This document shows positions 25,313 to 34,230 of a stretch of DNA of 64,000 nt, piece after piece. The translations under genes and the position numbers were made by a program. Below the pieces are notes generated by a model that was not told the DNA's origin, did no database searches, and worked only from the letters and a program-made list of their open reading frames with translations. The stretch is from Alteromonas sp. RKMC-009. GTDB lineage: Bacteria > Pseudomonadota > Gammaproteobacteria > Enterobacterales > Alteromonadaceae. The stretch lies in the NCBI RefSeq assembly GCF_003584565.2, contig NZ_CP031010.1:1302001-1366000 (forward strand). The letters are read 5' to 3'. Position 1 is the first letter of the stretch. Each line of letters opens with the position of its first letter.

Positions 25313-25314
25313 TT
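25273..25314. repeat. 42-bp direct repeat, right copy
   Basis: Identical to 22671-22712. The two copies flank 2.56 kb holding the XRE, OB-HD and hypothetical genes. No integrase gene is present between them. Confidence 0.75.
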
Positions 25315-25618
25315 CTAACTTTAAGAAGCTTGCGTGGAGAGCCGGTGTTTGCCGCAGTACTGCGCACTGGTTTTTACAAGCGGGGCGAAGTATAAGCAGT
25401 TTTTTGTGGCTTGTCACCCTATACAGCCTGTGAATTCAATTACCTGGCGAAAAGTTGTTCAGCCTGCAGTTGTAACACCCGGCGGTTAAAGTTGTTAGTA
25501 AAAAGCGTACGGCTTCCGCGCACCTCATTCTTTGCCCCGTTAGTCTTTTGTCTGGTTGACGAAATGGTGGCTGCCCGCTCACTATGGTAGCGGTGTAAGT
25601 TTTAAATTAAGCGTAATT

Positions 25619-26434
25619 ATGAACATGAAATGGATTTTCCTGATCCCGGCTTTTCTGATGCTGACAGGTTGCGGCGATCTGTTCGGGAGCAGCAAAGCCC
25701 CCGGAGATATCCCCGTGGAATTTACCGACCTCTCATTAGGCGAAGACTGTGCCTGGGAAGTCACGGTGGATAAAGATCTGTGGAAAATAAACTATCTGGC
25801 ATTTTATCTGAGCCAACCGGAAGTAAAGGTAGAGGGCAGGTGGGTCCCGCTGAACTTCGTCAATAACGACTGGCAGTCAGATAAGGTTGCCTTTTTACAG
25901 TTTCACCATGCCTGCGATAAAAAGCTGAACAACAATCATATACTGCTGGATGCCAATGAAGCTTTGCTAAGCAGAGCTACAGAACTGCGCCTGACGATGG
26001 GGCTTAATTTTGATGAGAACCATTCATTGCCGGTGGAACAAACACCGCCGCTGGACAAACCAACGATGTACCAGTCGGTGAATGCCGGACATAACTTCTT
26101 CCGTGTAGAATTACAAAATACCCGCGAGCCGGGCGCCATCTGGTCGTTTTTACTGGCCAGCGGAGGATGCAATGGAGAGAATGCTGAAACCAAGCCTTCA
26201 GATTGCGCGTTTCCTAATCGTGTAACGGTGAAGTTACCCATGGCCCAGAACGTGTCGGACCTCAGCTTACTGGCGAAGCTGCAACAAATTCTGTTCCGCG
26301 TTGATTTAAAAGCGGTTACGGAATGTAATATGGCCGGTTCTCATGATAAGAGCTGTGAAAAAGTCATGAAAAATCTCACCGGCAGGGAATGGTTGCGTTG
26401 GGACGCGCCTGAAAAGGTATACCTGAAATCCTGA
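25619..26434 (+). CDS. MbnP-like four-Cys lipoprotein (metallo-mystery pair family)
   Basis: From the ATG at 25619 the protein has 271 residues with a lipoprotein signal ending at the lipobox LTGC. The body has the MbnP pattern: an N-terminal Ig-like strand with E-D-C-A-W, the NYLAFYLSQPEVKV segment, H-H-A-C-D, LTMGLNFDENHS, then ASGGC and SDCAFPNRV, making four conserved Cys. Family members pair with a diheme peroxidase-like MbnH protein and can bind copper through an oxidised Trp. No MbnH gene is adjacent here. The protein is expected in the periplasm or at the outer membrane. Confidence 0.75.
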   Translation: MNMKWIFLIPAFLMLTGCGDLFGSSKAPGDIPVEFTDLSLGEDCAWEVTVDKDLWKINYLAFYLSQPEVKVEGRWVPLNFVNNDWQSDKVAFLQFHHACDKKLNNNHILLDANEALLSRATELRLTMGLNFDENHSLPVEQTPPLDKPTMYQSVNAGHNFFRVELQNTREPGAIWSFLLASGGCNGENAETKPSDCAFPNRVTVKLPMAQNVSDLSLLAKLQQILFRVDLKAVTECNMAGSHDKSCEKVMKNLTGREWLRWDAPEKVYLKS

Positions 26435-26552
26435 GGGTATGAACGTAAGTCGGTGGTTTAAGGCGAAATTTGCCTGTGGCGTAGTGCAAGGTTTCAGATT
26501 CTTTGCTATCTTTCCTGTACACTAATTTTAGCCAGCCAGCATGGAGATAAGA

Positions 26553-26882
26553 ATGACTGAGAAGCCCTTCCTGGTGAGTGGCCGCAATACAATCATCCAC
26601 AAAGTTCGCAAGTTTGATTTGTTGATTGTTAACGGTGACGAAAATCCGCCGGTAATCGTGACTTATAAAGGTATTAAGCGCTACGAGGGAAAAATCCCTG
26701 ATAACAAGCGTGAAGCCAAAATGATGGACATGGAACTGGTTGATATTACAACCGGCGATGTTTTCGGTGACGAAAAGACACTGGTGTTCATTCAGACACT
26801 CAATGGAAAAGAATACAAGGTAGATTACAGCAAAGCTGAAACGCCTATGTTCATTAAAGTGCATCAGGACAGCGCTTTCTGA
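26553..26882 (+). CDS. Conserved hypothetical protein, 109 residues
   Basis: The ATG at 26553 is preceded by GGAG at ideal spacing; an in-frame ATG at 26541 overlaps that site and is less likely. The product is a small, charged, beta-rich soluble protein (FDLLIVNGDENPPVIVTYKG, KTLVFIQTLNGKEYKVDY) with no signal peptide. I do not recognise a named family. It stands alone between the MbnP-like and LrgA genes. Confidence 0.6.
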   Translation: MTEKPFLVSGRNTIIHKVRKFDLLIVNGDENPPVIVTYKGIKRYEGKIPDNKREAKMMDMELVDITTGDVFGDEKTLVFIQTLNGKEYKVDYSKAETPMFIKVHQDSAF

Positions 26883-27100
26883 TCTGCCACTGAGCCACAT
26901 TTTCAGGCGCCCGGTAATCATGCCGGGCACCCTCGTTTGCTCCTCTGATCGCTATTCATTTCTCGCTATATGGCAATACAGCTTTGAGCGCCACACCTTA
27001 AGCATTCTTTTTTGTAGTTACTTTTTACTAAGACCATTGTCGGTTGTGAGACCCGGACTCTGTCAGATACACTGCCTTATCTTCATTAATACGGACGCCT

Positions 27101-27487
27101 ATGAATAACCTGCTGCACATGCTTGCCGGTCTGGCTGCGATCTTTCTTTTTTATTTCTGCGGAGAGATGCTGGTAAGAGTATTAGCACTGCCGTTTCCGG
27201 GTACACTTGCCGGACTGTTAATGTTGCTCGCTTTTCAGTTTCTCCGCAGGAAAACCCCTGTCGTGCTGATATCGGGCGGGGCCCCGCTGTTAAAGCATAT
27301 GGCGATGCTTTTTGTTCCTGCTGTGCTGGGCGTTGGCGTCTACTGGCAGCAAATCAGCGAAAACCTTTCCGGCATCGGGTTAGCCATCATTGTTTCAACC
27401 ACTGTCAGCCTGGGCCTCAGCGGGTGGATAGCGCAACGTTTATTGCAATCTGTTGCTGTGGATTCAGAAGAAGATCCTGGCTTATGA
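27101..27487 (+). CDS. lrgA: CidA/LrgA-family holin-like membrane protein
   Basis: The 128-residue protein has four hydrophobic segments and the family motifs LPFPGTLAGLLMLLA and LLKHMAMLFVPAVLGVGVYW. CidA/LrgA proteins are small holin-like membrane proteins linked to murein hydrolase control and to organic acid or pyruvate transport together with LrgB. The stop overlaps the lrgB start by 4 bp, so they form a translationally coupled pair. Confidence 0.85.
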   Translation: MNNLLHMLAGLAAIFLFYFCGEMLVRVLALPFPGTLAGLLMLLAFQFLRRKTPVVLISGGAPLLKHMAMLFVPAVLGVGVYWQQISENLSGIGLAIIVSTTVSLGLSGWIAQRLLQSVAVDSEEDPGL

Positions 27488-28224
27488 CTGTTGTACAGGC
27501 ATTTAATGACTGGTTTGCAAGTGTCTCTAAGCTCGTTGTGCCTTCTTTTTCGGTAACGGGATTAGTCTGGATAAGTATAACCATTGTGGCCTATTTACTC
27601 GCATTATCCGTTGCTCGCAGAACCAGAGGACATCCGCTGGCGAACCCTGTTCTGGTCACTGCGGTGATCACCGGCATGGTTATTTTGATAAGCGGGCAGG
27701 GAACGGGTAATTATCAGCATGAGGCGGGCTTTATTCACTGGCTACTGGGGCCGGCCACGGTAGCGCTGGCAATCCCTATGTATGCCCAGTGGCAAAAAAT
27801 TCGTGAACTGGGCTGGCGTCTGGTTCTGGCGGTATTTCTTGCCGGCGTCATCGCACCGTTAACAGCATGGCTGACAGTGTGGTTTTATGATGCACCACTG
27901 GCTATTCAGATGACCATGCTGGCGAAGTCCATTACTACGCCACTGGCAATGGAGGCGACTGCGCAAATCAATGGTATTCCTGCGCTGGCTGCTGTATTCG
28001 TTATTACTACAGGCATCGTGGGGGCGGTAATTGCGCCGGGGGTCTATCACTTGTTAAATGTCACTATGCCGCAAGCCCGTGGTGTCGCGCTGGGGGCTGT
28101 GTGTCATGCAGTGGGGACCGCTAAAGCATTGCAAATGAGTGAGCGCACCGGCGCGCTGGCAACGTTAGGGTTGTGTCTGAACGGCATCATGACGGCCATT
28201 ATCCTGCCTTTATTGTTTGCGTAA
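27484..28224 (+). CDS. lrgB: LrgB-family membrane protein
   Basis: From the ATG at 27484 the protein has 246 residues and about seven membrane segments. HWLLGPATVALAIPMYAQ, AKSITTPLAMEATAQINGIP and GAVCHAVGTAKALQM are hallmark LrgB/YohK motifs. With LrgA it is thought to form a membrane complex for pyruvate or related acids, or to modulate lysis; the sequence does not decide between these. Confidence 0.88.
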   Translation: MTVVQAFNDWFASVSKLVVPSFSVTGLVWISITIVAYLLALSVARRTRGHPLANPVLVTAVITGMVILISGQGTGNYQHEAGFIHWLLGPATVALAIPMYAQWQKIRELGWRLVLAVFLAGVIAPLTAWLTVWFYDAPLAIQMTMLAKSITTPLAMEATAQINGIPALAAVFVITTGIVGAVIAPGVYHLLNVTMPQARGVALGAVCHAVGTAKALQMSERTGALATLGLCLNGIMTAIILPLLFA

Positions 28225-28433
28225 CAGTGTCATTAGCAGGAACCTAAGTTTAAAAAATAACCGCCGTGTTACACCAATGACGAATGGAAATTACTCAGAA
28301 TCCTGCTATCAATGTATAAGGGATTCAGTTGACTGAAAACTGTTGTATGCACGGTGTACAATGTTCTTAGTCAGACAATTTCTGCAAAAGATTTCGCAAT
28401 CCTGCGAAGGCTAAAGGAAGGTAATCTTTTTAC

Positions 28434-29426
28434 ATGATTTCGGTATTGGTTTGTGACGACTCGCTGGTAGCACGCAAACAGGTAGCAAAGTGCTTGCCGC
28501 CTGACTGGGATGTCGCTGTTCATTTCGCCAAAAATGGTCAGGAAGCGGTCGCCGCTTTAGAGCAGGGTAAAGGGCAACTGTTATTACTGGATTTGAATAT
28601 GCCGGTGATGGACGGATACGCCACCTTGCAGGCCATTCAGGATAAAGGGCTGAAAACCAAAGTTGTTGTGATCTCCGGGGATATACAGCCCGAGGCCCAC
28701 GAACGGGTAACCCGGCTGGGAGCATTGGAGTTTATTCGTAAGCCCGTGGACCCTGCAACGCTGGAAAGCGTGCTGGTTAAACATAATTTGCTGGAAAACG
28801 AGCCGGAAGTTGAAGAGTCCGTTGAACTGGATCCGGATATCCGCGACTGCTATCAGGAAATCACTAATATTGCCATGGGTCGGGCTGGTGACCACCTTGC
28901 CCGGACGATGAATGTGTTTGTTCACCTGCCTATTCCCAATGTGAATCTTATTGAAGCATCTGAAATGCGCATGATGCTGTCGGATATAGACAGCCATGAG
29001 CAGGTAACGGCGGTGTGTCAGGGCTTTATCGGCTCAGGGATCCGCGGCGAAGTCATGTGTATTCTCAGTGACTCAAGCTTTGAAGATGTGGCAAAAATTC
29101 TCGATGTGCAGGAGGATGTGGACGATCAGTTGCAACTTGAGTTGCTAATGGATGCGGCCAGTATCCTTATCGGCACCTGCCTCACGGGCCTGGCGCAACA
29201 AATGGACGTAACTTTTGCACAGGGGCAGCCCATTGTTCTGGGGCAGCACCGTGCGATTACCGATATTATTCAGACTAATCAGGTGAAGTGGAAACGTACT
29301 CTGGCGATTGAACTGAGTTACGGGCTGGAAGGCTACAATGTGAATTGTGACCTGTTAATTCTTTTCACCGAAGACTCTATGCAAACCATGAACGCCAAAC
29401 TTGCTCATTTACTGGAGGATATGTAA
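28434..29426 (+). CDS. Response regulator with C-terminal CheC-like phosphatase domain
   Basis: Residues 1-120 are a receiver domain with acidic pair DD near residue 8, phosphoacceptor D53 (LLLLDLNMPVMDGYA), a conserved switch Ser (VVISGD) and K in FIRKPVD. Residues 130-330 resemble CheC/CheX phosphatases: EITNIAMGRAGDHLARTM is the E-x2-N helix, and a second A-x4-G helix (MDAASILIGTCLTGLAQQM) lies near 240. Such fusions may dephosphorylate receiver domains, including their own. It overlaps the PAS protein gene start by one base, so the two should work together, possibly in chemotaxis or c-di-GMP signalling. Confidence 0.82.
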   Translation: MISVLVCDDSLVARKQVAKCLPPDWDVAVHFAKNGQEAVAALEQGKGQLLLLDLNMPVMDGYATLQAIQDKGLKTKVVVISGDIQPEAHERVTRLGALEFIRKPVDPATLESVLVKHNLLENEPEVEESVELDPDIRDCYQEITNIAMGRAGDHLARTMNVFVHLPIPNVNLIEASEMRMMLSDIDSHEQVTAVCQGFIGSGIRGEVMCILSDSSFEDVAKILDVQEDVDDQLQLELLMDAASILIGTCLTGLAQQMDVTFAQGQPIVLGQHRAITDIIQTNQVKWKRTLAIELSYGLEGYNVNCDLLILFTEDSMQTMNAKLAHLLEDM

Positions 29427-29917
29427 TGCAGGACAGTGAATTAGAGCAAATGCAGTCTTTCCACTGGATGATGGATATGCTGCAAAGTGTTGATGTTGGT
29501 ATTATCGTTCTGGACAGAGCATTTCAGGTAAAAGTATGGAATGGCTTCATGGAAAGCCACAGCGGGCTCTTACCCAGCGAAGTGCGTGACAAAACCTTAT
29601 TCAGCATTTTCCCTCACATCAATGAAAGCTGGTTTGCGAAAAAATGCAAACCTGTATTTGAGTTGAAAACCCGGGCATTCATGACCTGGGAACAGCGGCC
29701 TCATTTGTTCAAGTTTCACAATTACCGGCCGATTACAGGTAATGAGCCGTACATGTATCAGAATATCACACTGGCACCTTTAACATCGGCGAACGGGAAA
29801 ACCGACCATATCAGCGTAATGATTTACGATATGACGGATATCGCGTCCGGTAAAAAGCAACTTGAAGCGTTGCAGGTGAGCAGTGAAGAACGCAGGGAAA
29901 GACGTTCACCACAATAA
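29426..29917 (+). CDS. PAS-domain protein
   Basis: A 163-residue protein with one PAS fold: MLQSVDVGIIVLDRAFQVKVWN, then FMESHSGLLPSEVRDKTLFSIFP, and a C-terminal strand ISVMIYDMTDI. There is no output domain, so it must act through a partner. The start overlaps the REC-CheC gene stop, suggesting a two-protein sensor module. Confidence 0.8.
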   Translation: MQDSELEQMQSFHWMMDMLQSVDVGIIVLDRAFQVKVWNGFMESHSGLLPSEVRDKTLFSIFPHINESWFAKKCKPVFELKTRAFMTWEQRPHLFKFHNYRPITGNEPYMYQNITLAPLTSANGKTDHISVMIYDMTDIASGKKQLEALQVSSEERRERRSPQ

Positions 29918-29959
29918 ACTGAATACACCGGCGTTTTCTTTTTCAGAGGGTAAGACGAC

Positions 29960-31687
29960 GTGATGTTTCGAATTTCTCCACACCTTCCGTGCCGGCACGG
30001 GTTCACCGTTTTCTTAATGAGTCTCATGCTGAGTGCATGCGGCGGAGGCGGCGGTGATGACTCCGGTGGCACGCCAACTAATCCCAATGCGATTTACGTG
30101 AATGCCGGTGCCGACATTGAAGTACTGGAGGCCACGGACGCCAGTTTGAGTGGCAGTGCTACAGGCAATACCGATGGCGCGACCTGGCGCTGGTCTGTGA
30201 CGCCTTCTGCCACTATCACGCAGGATGACAATACTGTTGCAGACGCGGTTTTTACTGCTCCAGTCGTTACCACCGATACGTCGTTTGTTGTTACCCTGAC
30301 TGTCACCAATAGCAGCGGTAACAGCGATTCTGATACCTTAAATATTCTGGTCAGGCCGGTAAATGTGTCACCGACAGCTGTGATCACGCCGGAGCAGGAA
30401 GCCGGTCAGCCGCAGAATACATACTCTGCCGGCAGTACCGTGGAGCTGAGCGGGTCCGCCAGTACTGACGAGGATGCTCCGGATTCAGCAAATCCCATTG
30501 CAGCCTGGGAGTGGCAACAAACTTCAGGTAACAGTGTTTTAAATGGTATCGCCACTGATCAGCCTTCGATAACGATTACTATGCCGGTGGAAACCAGTGC
30601 GCAGGCGCTGACACTGACGCTGACTGTTACTGATGCAGAAGGTGCCACAGATACCGCCACTGTTACCCTGAATACATTGTCAGAAAGCCAGACCTTACCA
30701 AAGGTCAGTGCCGGCAACGACCAGGCGGTATTCAGTGGTGAGCGGATTGTCCTCAATGGCGTAGCAACCACGACGGTATCCGCCGGTTTACCGCTACTCA
30801 GTGAATGGGAAGCGTCAGGCAGTGCCGGCATGGTCCGCGATGCAGATACGCTTTCAACGTATGCGATTGCGCCGCAGGTCGATGTAGAAACGCAAATGAG
30901 TTACACCCTTGCCGTGAGTGATGCCTTCGGTCATATCGTCTATGACGAAATTTTCGTTACCGTCCGTCCCATGCCCGTTCCTTTGTTAAACGACACCGGC
31001 GTTACAGTGCAGGCGAATAATACGGCCTACGCCAATACCCAGCAGAACGATTTTCCCGGTCAGGACGGACAGCGGGGTGGTGATGTGATCAGTGCTGCCG
31101 GTTTCCTTGAAAAGGCAGGCCGTGGTAAAGCGGGTTTTGATTTCACCAAACTTAATAGCAACGGTGATGAAGAAGACGATACGTCGCAGGCCTGGTCTTG
31201 TGTACGCGATAACATCACCGGTCTAATCTGGGAAAAGAAAACCGACGATGCCGGACTTCGTGATGCAGATAACACCTATTCCTGGTTCTTCTCTGCGCAA
31301 AACGGAGGTTATCAGGGCCCGCAAACTACGACTACCGCCAGTTGTACAATGACAAACTGTAACACCCAGGCGTATGTCAGTGCGGTAAACGCCCAGGGCC
31401 TGTGCGGGTTCTACGACTGGCGTATGCCGACACATCAGGAGCTTATGTCGATTATACATTTCGGTCAGCCCAGCGGCGTGATGCTTGATGATGACTATTT
31501 CCCTTTCGCCGGCACACTGGCGGCCGGTGAAGACAAGTTATGGTACTGGACCCGCATGCCAAGTGCTGACGGCGTGTCCGGTGATGCGGCACAGAATGCC
31601 TGGGCACTGGACTTTGCTTCCGGCCTGGATAACTTCTTAATTAAATCGAGCCCGGCGCGGGTGCGTCTGGTAAGGGCAGGGAGATAA
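29960..31687 (+). CDS. Lipoprotein with Ig/PKD-like repeats and C-terminal DUF1566 domain
   Basis: The 575-residue protein has a lipoprotein signal with lipobox LSAC followed by a glycine-rich linker. Three PKD/REJ-like beta-sandwich modules occupy about residues 48-140, 150-240 and 248-335; they show patterns such as NAGADIEVLEATDASLSGSA and SAGNDQAVFSGERIVLNG. The last 230 residues form an Lcl/DUF1566 domain (LIWEKKTDD, GFYDWRMPTHQELMSI, VRLVRAGR). Such proteins are surface-exposed, and the Lcl domain is a lectin-like adhesin fold in Legionella collagen-like protein. The next gene encodes a second DUF1566 protein two bases later. Confidence 0.8.
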   Translation: MMFRISPHLPCRHGFTVFLMSLMLSACGGGGGDDSGGTPTNPNAIYVNAGADIEVLEATDASLSGSATGNTDGATWRWSVTPSATITQDDNTVADAVFTAPVVTTDTSFVVTLTVTNSSGNSDSDTLNILVRPVNVSPTAVITPEQEAGQPQNTYSAGSTVELSGSASTDEDAPDSANPIAAWEWQQTSGNSVLNGIATDQPSITITMPVETSAQALTLTLTVTDAEGATDTATVTLNTLSESQTLPKVSAGNDQAVFSGERIVLNGVATTTVSAGLPLLSEWEASGSAGMVRDADTLSTYAIAPQVDVETQMSYTLAVSDAFGHIVYDEIFVTVRPMPVPLLNDTGVTVQANNTAYANTQQNDFPGQDGQRGGDVISAAGFLEKAGRGKAGFDFTKLNSNGDEEDDTSQAWSCVRDNITGLIWEKKTDDAGLRDADNTYSWFFSAQNGGYQGPQTTTTASCTMTNCNTQAYVSAVNAQGLCGFYDWRMPTHQELMSIIHFGQPSGVMLDDDYFPFAGTLAAGEDKLWYWTRMPSADGVSGDAAQNAWALDFASGLDNFLIKSSPARVRLVRAGR

Positions 31688-31689
31688 GC

Positions 31690-32196
31690 ATGAAACCTGT
31701 ATTTGTATTGTTATGCTGGCTGTTTTCGGCGTCTTTAATGGCTCAGACCTGTCTGGGTGATGGTATTGAAACCGCCGGCGAGGACGATTTTGAAGATTTG
31801 GGTGGCGGCGAAGTGCTGCATATTGAAACTCAGCTAATCTGGCAGCGCTGCTCACTGGGGCAGACCTGGAACGGGACAACCTGTACAGGCACTGCCACTA
31901 AATATAACTGGCAGGAAGCGCTCATCGCTGCGCAGGAAGCCGATGCCGTTGACCTTGCAGGATTGCGTTTACCTAATATCAAAGAGCTGTCGACTATTAC
32001 TGAACGCCTGTGTGTACGCCCTGCGATTAATGAAGCTATTTTCCCCAATACACCGCCGGATGATTTCTGGACATCAACGCCTTCACTGGAAGATCCGGTA
32101 CGTTCCTGGGTAGTCGCATTTTTTAACGCCAGTCACTCAATCAAAGAAAAGGACAGATTTGTTTACGTGCGTTTAGTGCGTACACAGCTTGATTAG
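31690..32196 (+). CDS. Exported DUF1566 (Lcl C-terminal-like) protein
   Basis: A 168-residue protein with signal peptide MKPVFVLLCWLFSASLMAQ and a single DUF1566 domain: TQLIWQRCSLGQTW, then LAGLRLPNIKELSTI, FWTSTPS and VYVRLVRTQ. Its four Cys may form disulfides in the periplasm or outside. It begins directly after the larger DUF1566 lipoprotein and ends before an intrinsic terminator, so the two are a unit of likely surface proteins. Confidence 0.75.
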   Translation: MKPVFVLLCWLFSASLMAQTCLGDGIETAGEDDFEDLGGGEVLHIETQLIWQRCSLGQTWNGTTCTGTATKYNWQEALIAAQEADAVDLAGLRLPNIKELSTITERLCVRPAINEAIFPNTPPDDFWTSTPSLEDPVRSWVVAFFNASHSIKEKDRFVYVRLVRTQLD

Positions 32197-32216
32197 ACGT
32201 TAACAGCTCTTATAAT

Positions 32217-32272
32217 GCCGCGATTTATTCAACCTGAATTTTAGCAGGTTGGACTTGTCGCGGCTTTTTATT
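32217..32272 (+). terminator. Intrinsic terminator after the DUF1566 pair
   Basis: GCCGCGA (32217-32223) pairs with TCGCGGC (32258-32264), enclosing a second stem CAACCT/AGGTTG, and is followed by TTTTTATTT. Confidence 0.8.
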
Positions 32273-32291
32273 TAGGGGTAAGGCGTACACA

Positions 32292-33086
32292 ATGCTACGC
32301 ATGAGAATGCGAAAATTACTATCTGCTTTGCGAGTTCCGCTGGTGTTTTTCACCACGGTGCCTTTTTGTGCGTCAGCAGATATATCCTGTGACATCGACT
32401 TTGCCTATGGTCTGGTGGTTAACGAACATCAGTTACGGATCCTTGATAAGAGCCGTACTGTCGTTCAAATCAACGACCAGGATCAGCTGTTCGTAAAAGG
32501 TCGCTGGCAAAACCTGAGTGTACCCGAGCGCCGCTGGCTCCGTGATTATTCGCGTGGACTGCATTATGTTGTTCCCAAGATGATTATTCTGGCGACAGAA
32601 GGTGTAGACCTGGCAGCAGACACCGTGGATAACGTATATCAGGGGCTGGTGGGAACCGATCACGAAAGTTACGAAAAGCTGCAGCACGCAATGAAGCGCG
32701 TGCGTAACCGTGTTAAAGACAAGTTCCGTCATGCCAGCAACCATTACTTTATCGGCCCGGGATCACTGGAAAGTGTCGACCACTTTGTCGACAGTGAAAT
32801 TGAAGCTGAATTGGAGCAGGCTATCTCTATGTCTATCGGCGGTATTCTCTCAGCCATTGGCGGCATGGATGAAAACCGGGTAGATTTAAGCAGCGAAAGG
32901 GTGGAAGAAATCACCCGTCAACTTGAGGCCGTAGGTGAGCAACTGGATTTTGAAGCCGGGCCGGCATCACTGAACAATAAAGCGCAGTGGTTCTGTGACA
33001 AACTACACCGCCTGAATAACCTGGAAGAAAAGCTGCGCAAGCATATCCCTGCGCTGAAACCTTACGACATTATTATTTCGGAATAA
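32292..33086 (+). CDS. yggN: YggN/DUF2884-family exported protein
   Basis: A 264-residue protein with a signal peptide (cleavage near CASA-D) followed by DISCDIDFAYGLVVN, LRILDKSRTVVQIN and a long helical C-terminal half. This matches the YggN (DUF2884) family of unknown periplasmic function. It is encoded tail-to-tail, 4 bp from the hemW gene, in the same neighbourhood as rdgB and hemW as in many gammaproteobacteria. Confidence 0.8.
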   Translation: MLRMRMRKLLSALRVPLVFFTTVPFCASADISCDIDFAYGLVVNEHQLRILDKSRTVVQINDQDQLFVKGRWQNLSVPERRWLRDYSRGLHYVVPKMIILATEGVDLAADTVDNVYQGLVGTDHESYEKLQHAMKRVRNRVKDKFRHASNHYFIGPGSLESVDHFVDSEIEAELEQAISMSIGGILSAIGGMDENRVDLSSERVEEITRQLEAVGEQLDFEAGPASLNNKAQWFCDKLHRLNNLEEKLRKHIPALKPYDIIISE

Positions 33087-33090
33087 ATCG

Positions 33091-34230
33091 TTAAACAAAT
33101 GCTGAGAGCAGGCTGTTAAGGTATCGTCTGCCTTTTGCCGTCACCTGCCAGTGCAACTCCGTTTCTTCAATCAGTCCCTGCTCGCGGGCTTTAGAAAGCT
33201 CTGCTAATTCCTGAGAAGATAATGTCTGTCCGGTAAAATCAGTAAAATCCCGCTTGGGGCAGGGTTCGACAAGGCGGAACCGGTTCATGAAAAATTCGAA
33301 GGCCAAATCTTCTTTCTCTACCGTTGAAGAAGTATCGAGGTAGGGGCGGGCAATATCCATATAGCCTCTGGGATGCTTCACTTTTACTGTACGGACTATT
33401 TCACCGCTGTTGATATCTGTGATTTTACCGTGAGCACCACAGCCGATCCCCAGGTAATCACCGAAGCGCCAGTAATTCAGATTGTGTTGGCACTGGAAGC
33501 CGGGTTGGCTGTAACCGGAAATTTCATACTGTTCGAAGCCGGCAGCTTTGAGCCTCTTATGCCCCTGTGACTGGATCTCCCATAAAATATCATCATCGGG
33601 CAGCTCAGGAGGCTTTGAGTAAAAGGGCGTGTTGGGCTCAATGGTGAGCTGATACCAGGAAAGATGGCGTGGAGACATGGCTATGGCACGGTCTAAATCG
33701 TCCAGCGCATTGGAAATACTCTGATCCGGTAAGCCGTGCATCAAATCCACATTAAAACTGTTCAGCGGTGCGGCCTTCGCCAGAGTGATGGCCCGGCTTG
33801 CCTGGTCAGTATCGTGAATGCGGCCAAGGGCTTTAAGGTGATGGTTCTGAAAGCTCTGGATCCCCATGGAAATTCTGTTTACTCCGGCCTGAGCATAGCC
33901 GTCAAAGCGTCCCGCCTCCACGGTGCCGGGATTAGCCTCAAGAGTAATTTCAGCATGCTCAGACAACGCTACCCGTTGTTTAACGCCGTCCAGCAGGGTT
34001 GCTATGGATTCTGCGGAAAACAAGCTTGGCGTACCGCCGCCGATAAAAATACTGGTGATCTCGCGTCCTTTTATACGGGCTGCGTCAATAGCCAGATCGT
34101 CCAGCAAATGGGCGACGTATTCATTTTCAGGAAGCGATGACTTCAACCCGTGTGAGTTGAAGTCGCAGTAAGGGCATTTCTGAACACACCAGGGAATGTG
34201 GATATACAGGCCCAGTGAGGGATTACGCAA
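33091..34230 (-). CDS. hemW: HemW, radical SAM heme chaperone
   Basis: The 379-residue protein carries the radical-SAM cluster motif C15-x3-C19-x2-C22 ([14 protein letters not shown]). The residue after the third Cys is D-F rather than the extra Cys of HemN, which marks it as HemW, a heme-binding chaperone and not the oxygen-independent coproporphyrinogen oxidase. [21 protein letters not shown] and SMGIQSF complete the barrel. It overlaps the rdgB stop by 8 bp, the conserved rdgB-hemW pair. Confidence 0.9.
   Translation of the reverse strand: MRNPSLGLYIHIPWCVQKCPYCDFNSHGLKSSLPENEYVAHLLDDLAIDAARIKGREITSIFIGGGTPSLFSAESIATLLDGVKQRVALSEHAEITLEANPGTVEAGRFDGYAQAGVNRISMGIQSFQNHHLKALGRIHDTDQASRAITLAKAAPLNSFNVDLMHGLPDQSISNALDDLDRAIAMSPRHLSWYQLTIEPNTPFYSKPPELPDDDILWEIQSQGHKRLKAAGFEQYEISGYSQPGFQCQHNLNYWRFGDYLGIGCGAHGKITDINSGEIVRTVKVKHPRGYMDIARPYLDTSSTVEKEDLAFEFFMNRFRLVEPCPKRDFTDFTGQTLSSQELAELSKAREQGLIEETELHWQVTAKGRRYLNSLLSAFV

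Larger units (their letters stand above)
24540..25618. other. About 1.1 kb of decayed sequence with an IS remnant and a truncated tRNA
   Basis: No intact gene is visible. The stretch holds the degenerate IS3-type transposase fragment near 24,908 and the partial tRNA-Ile near 25,270. From 25,315 to the MbnP-like gene I see nothing else. Confidence 0.6.

Noticed and set aside
26909..26929. Terminator after the 109-residue hypothetical gene
   Set aside because: GCCCGG and CCGGGC pair, but the stem is short and no T-run follows.
33091..34230. Oxygen-independent coproporphyrinogen III oxidase HemN
   Set aside because: The extra Cys after the radical-SAM motif is missing and the gene pairs with rdgB, so HemW is the better call.
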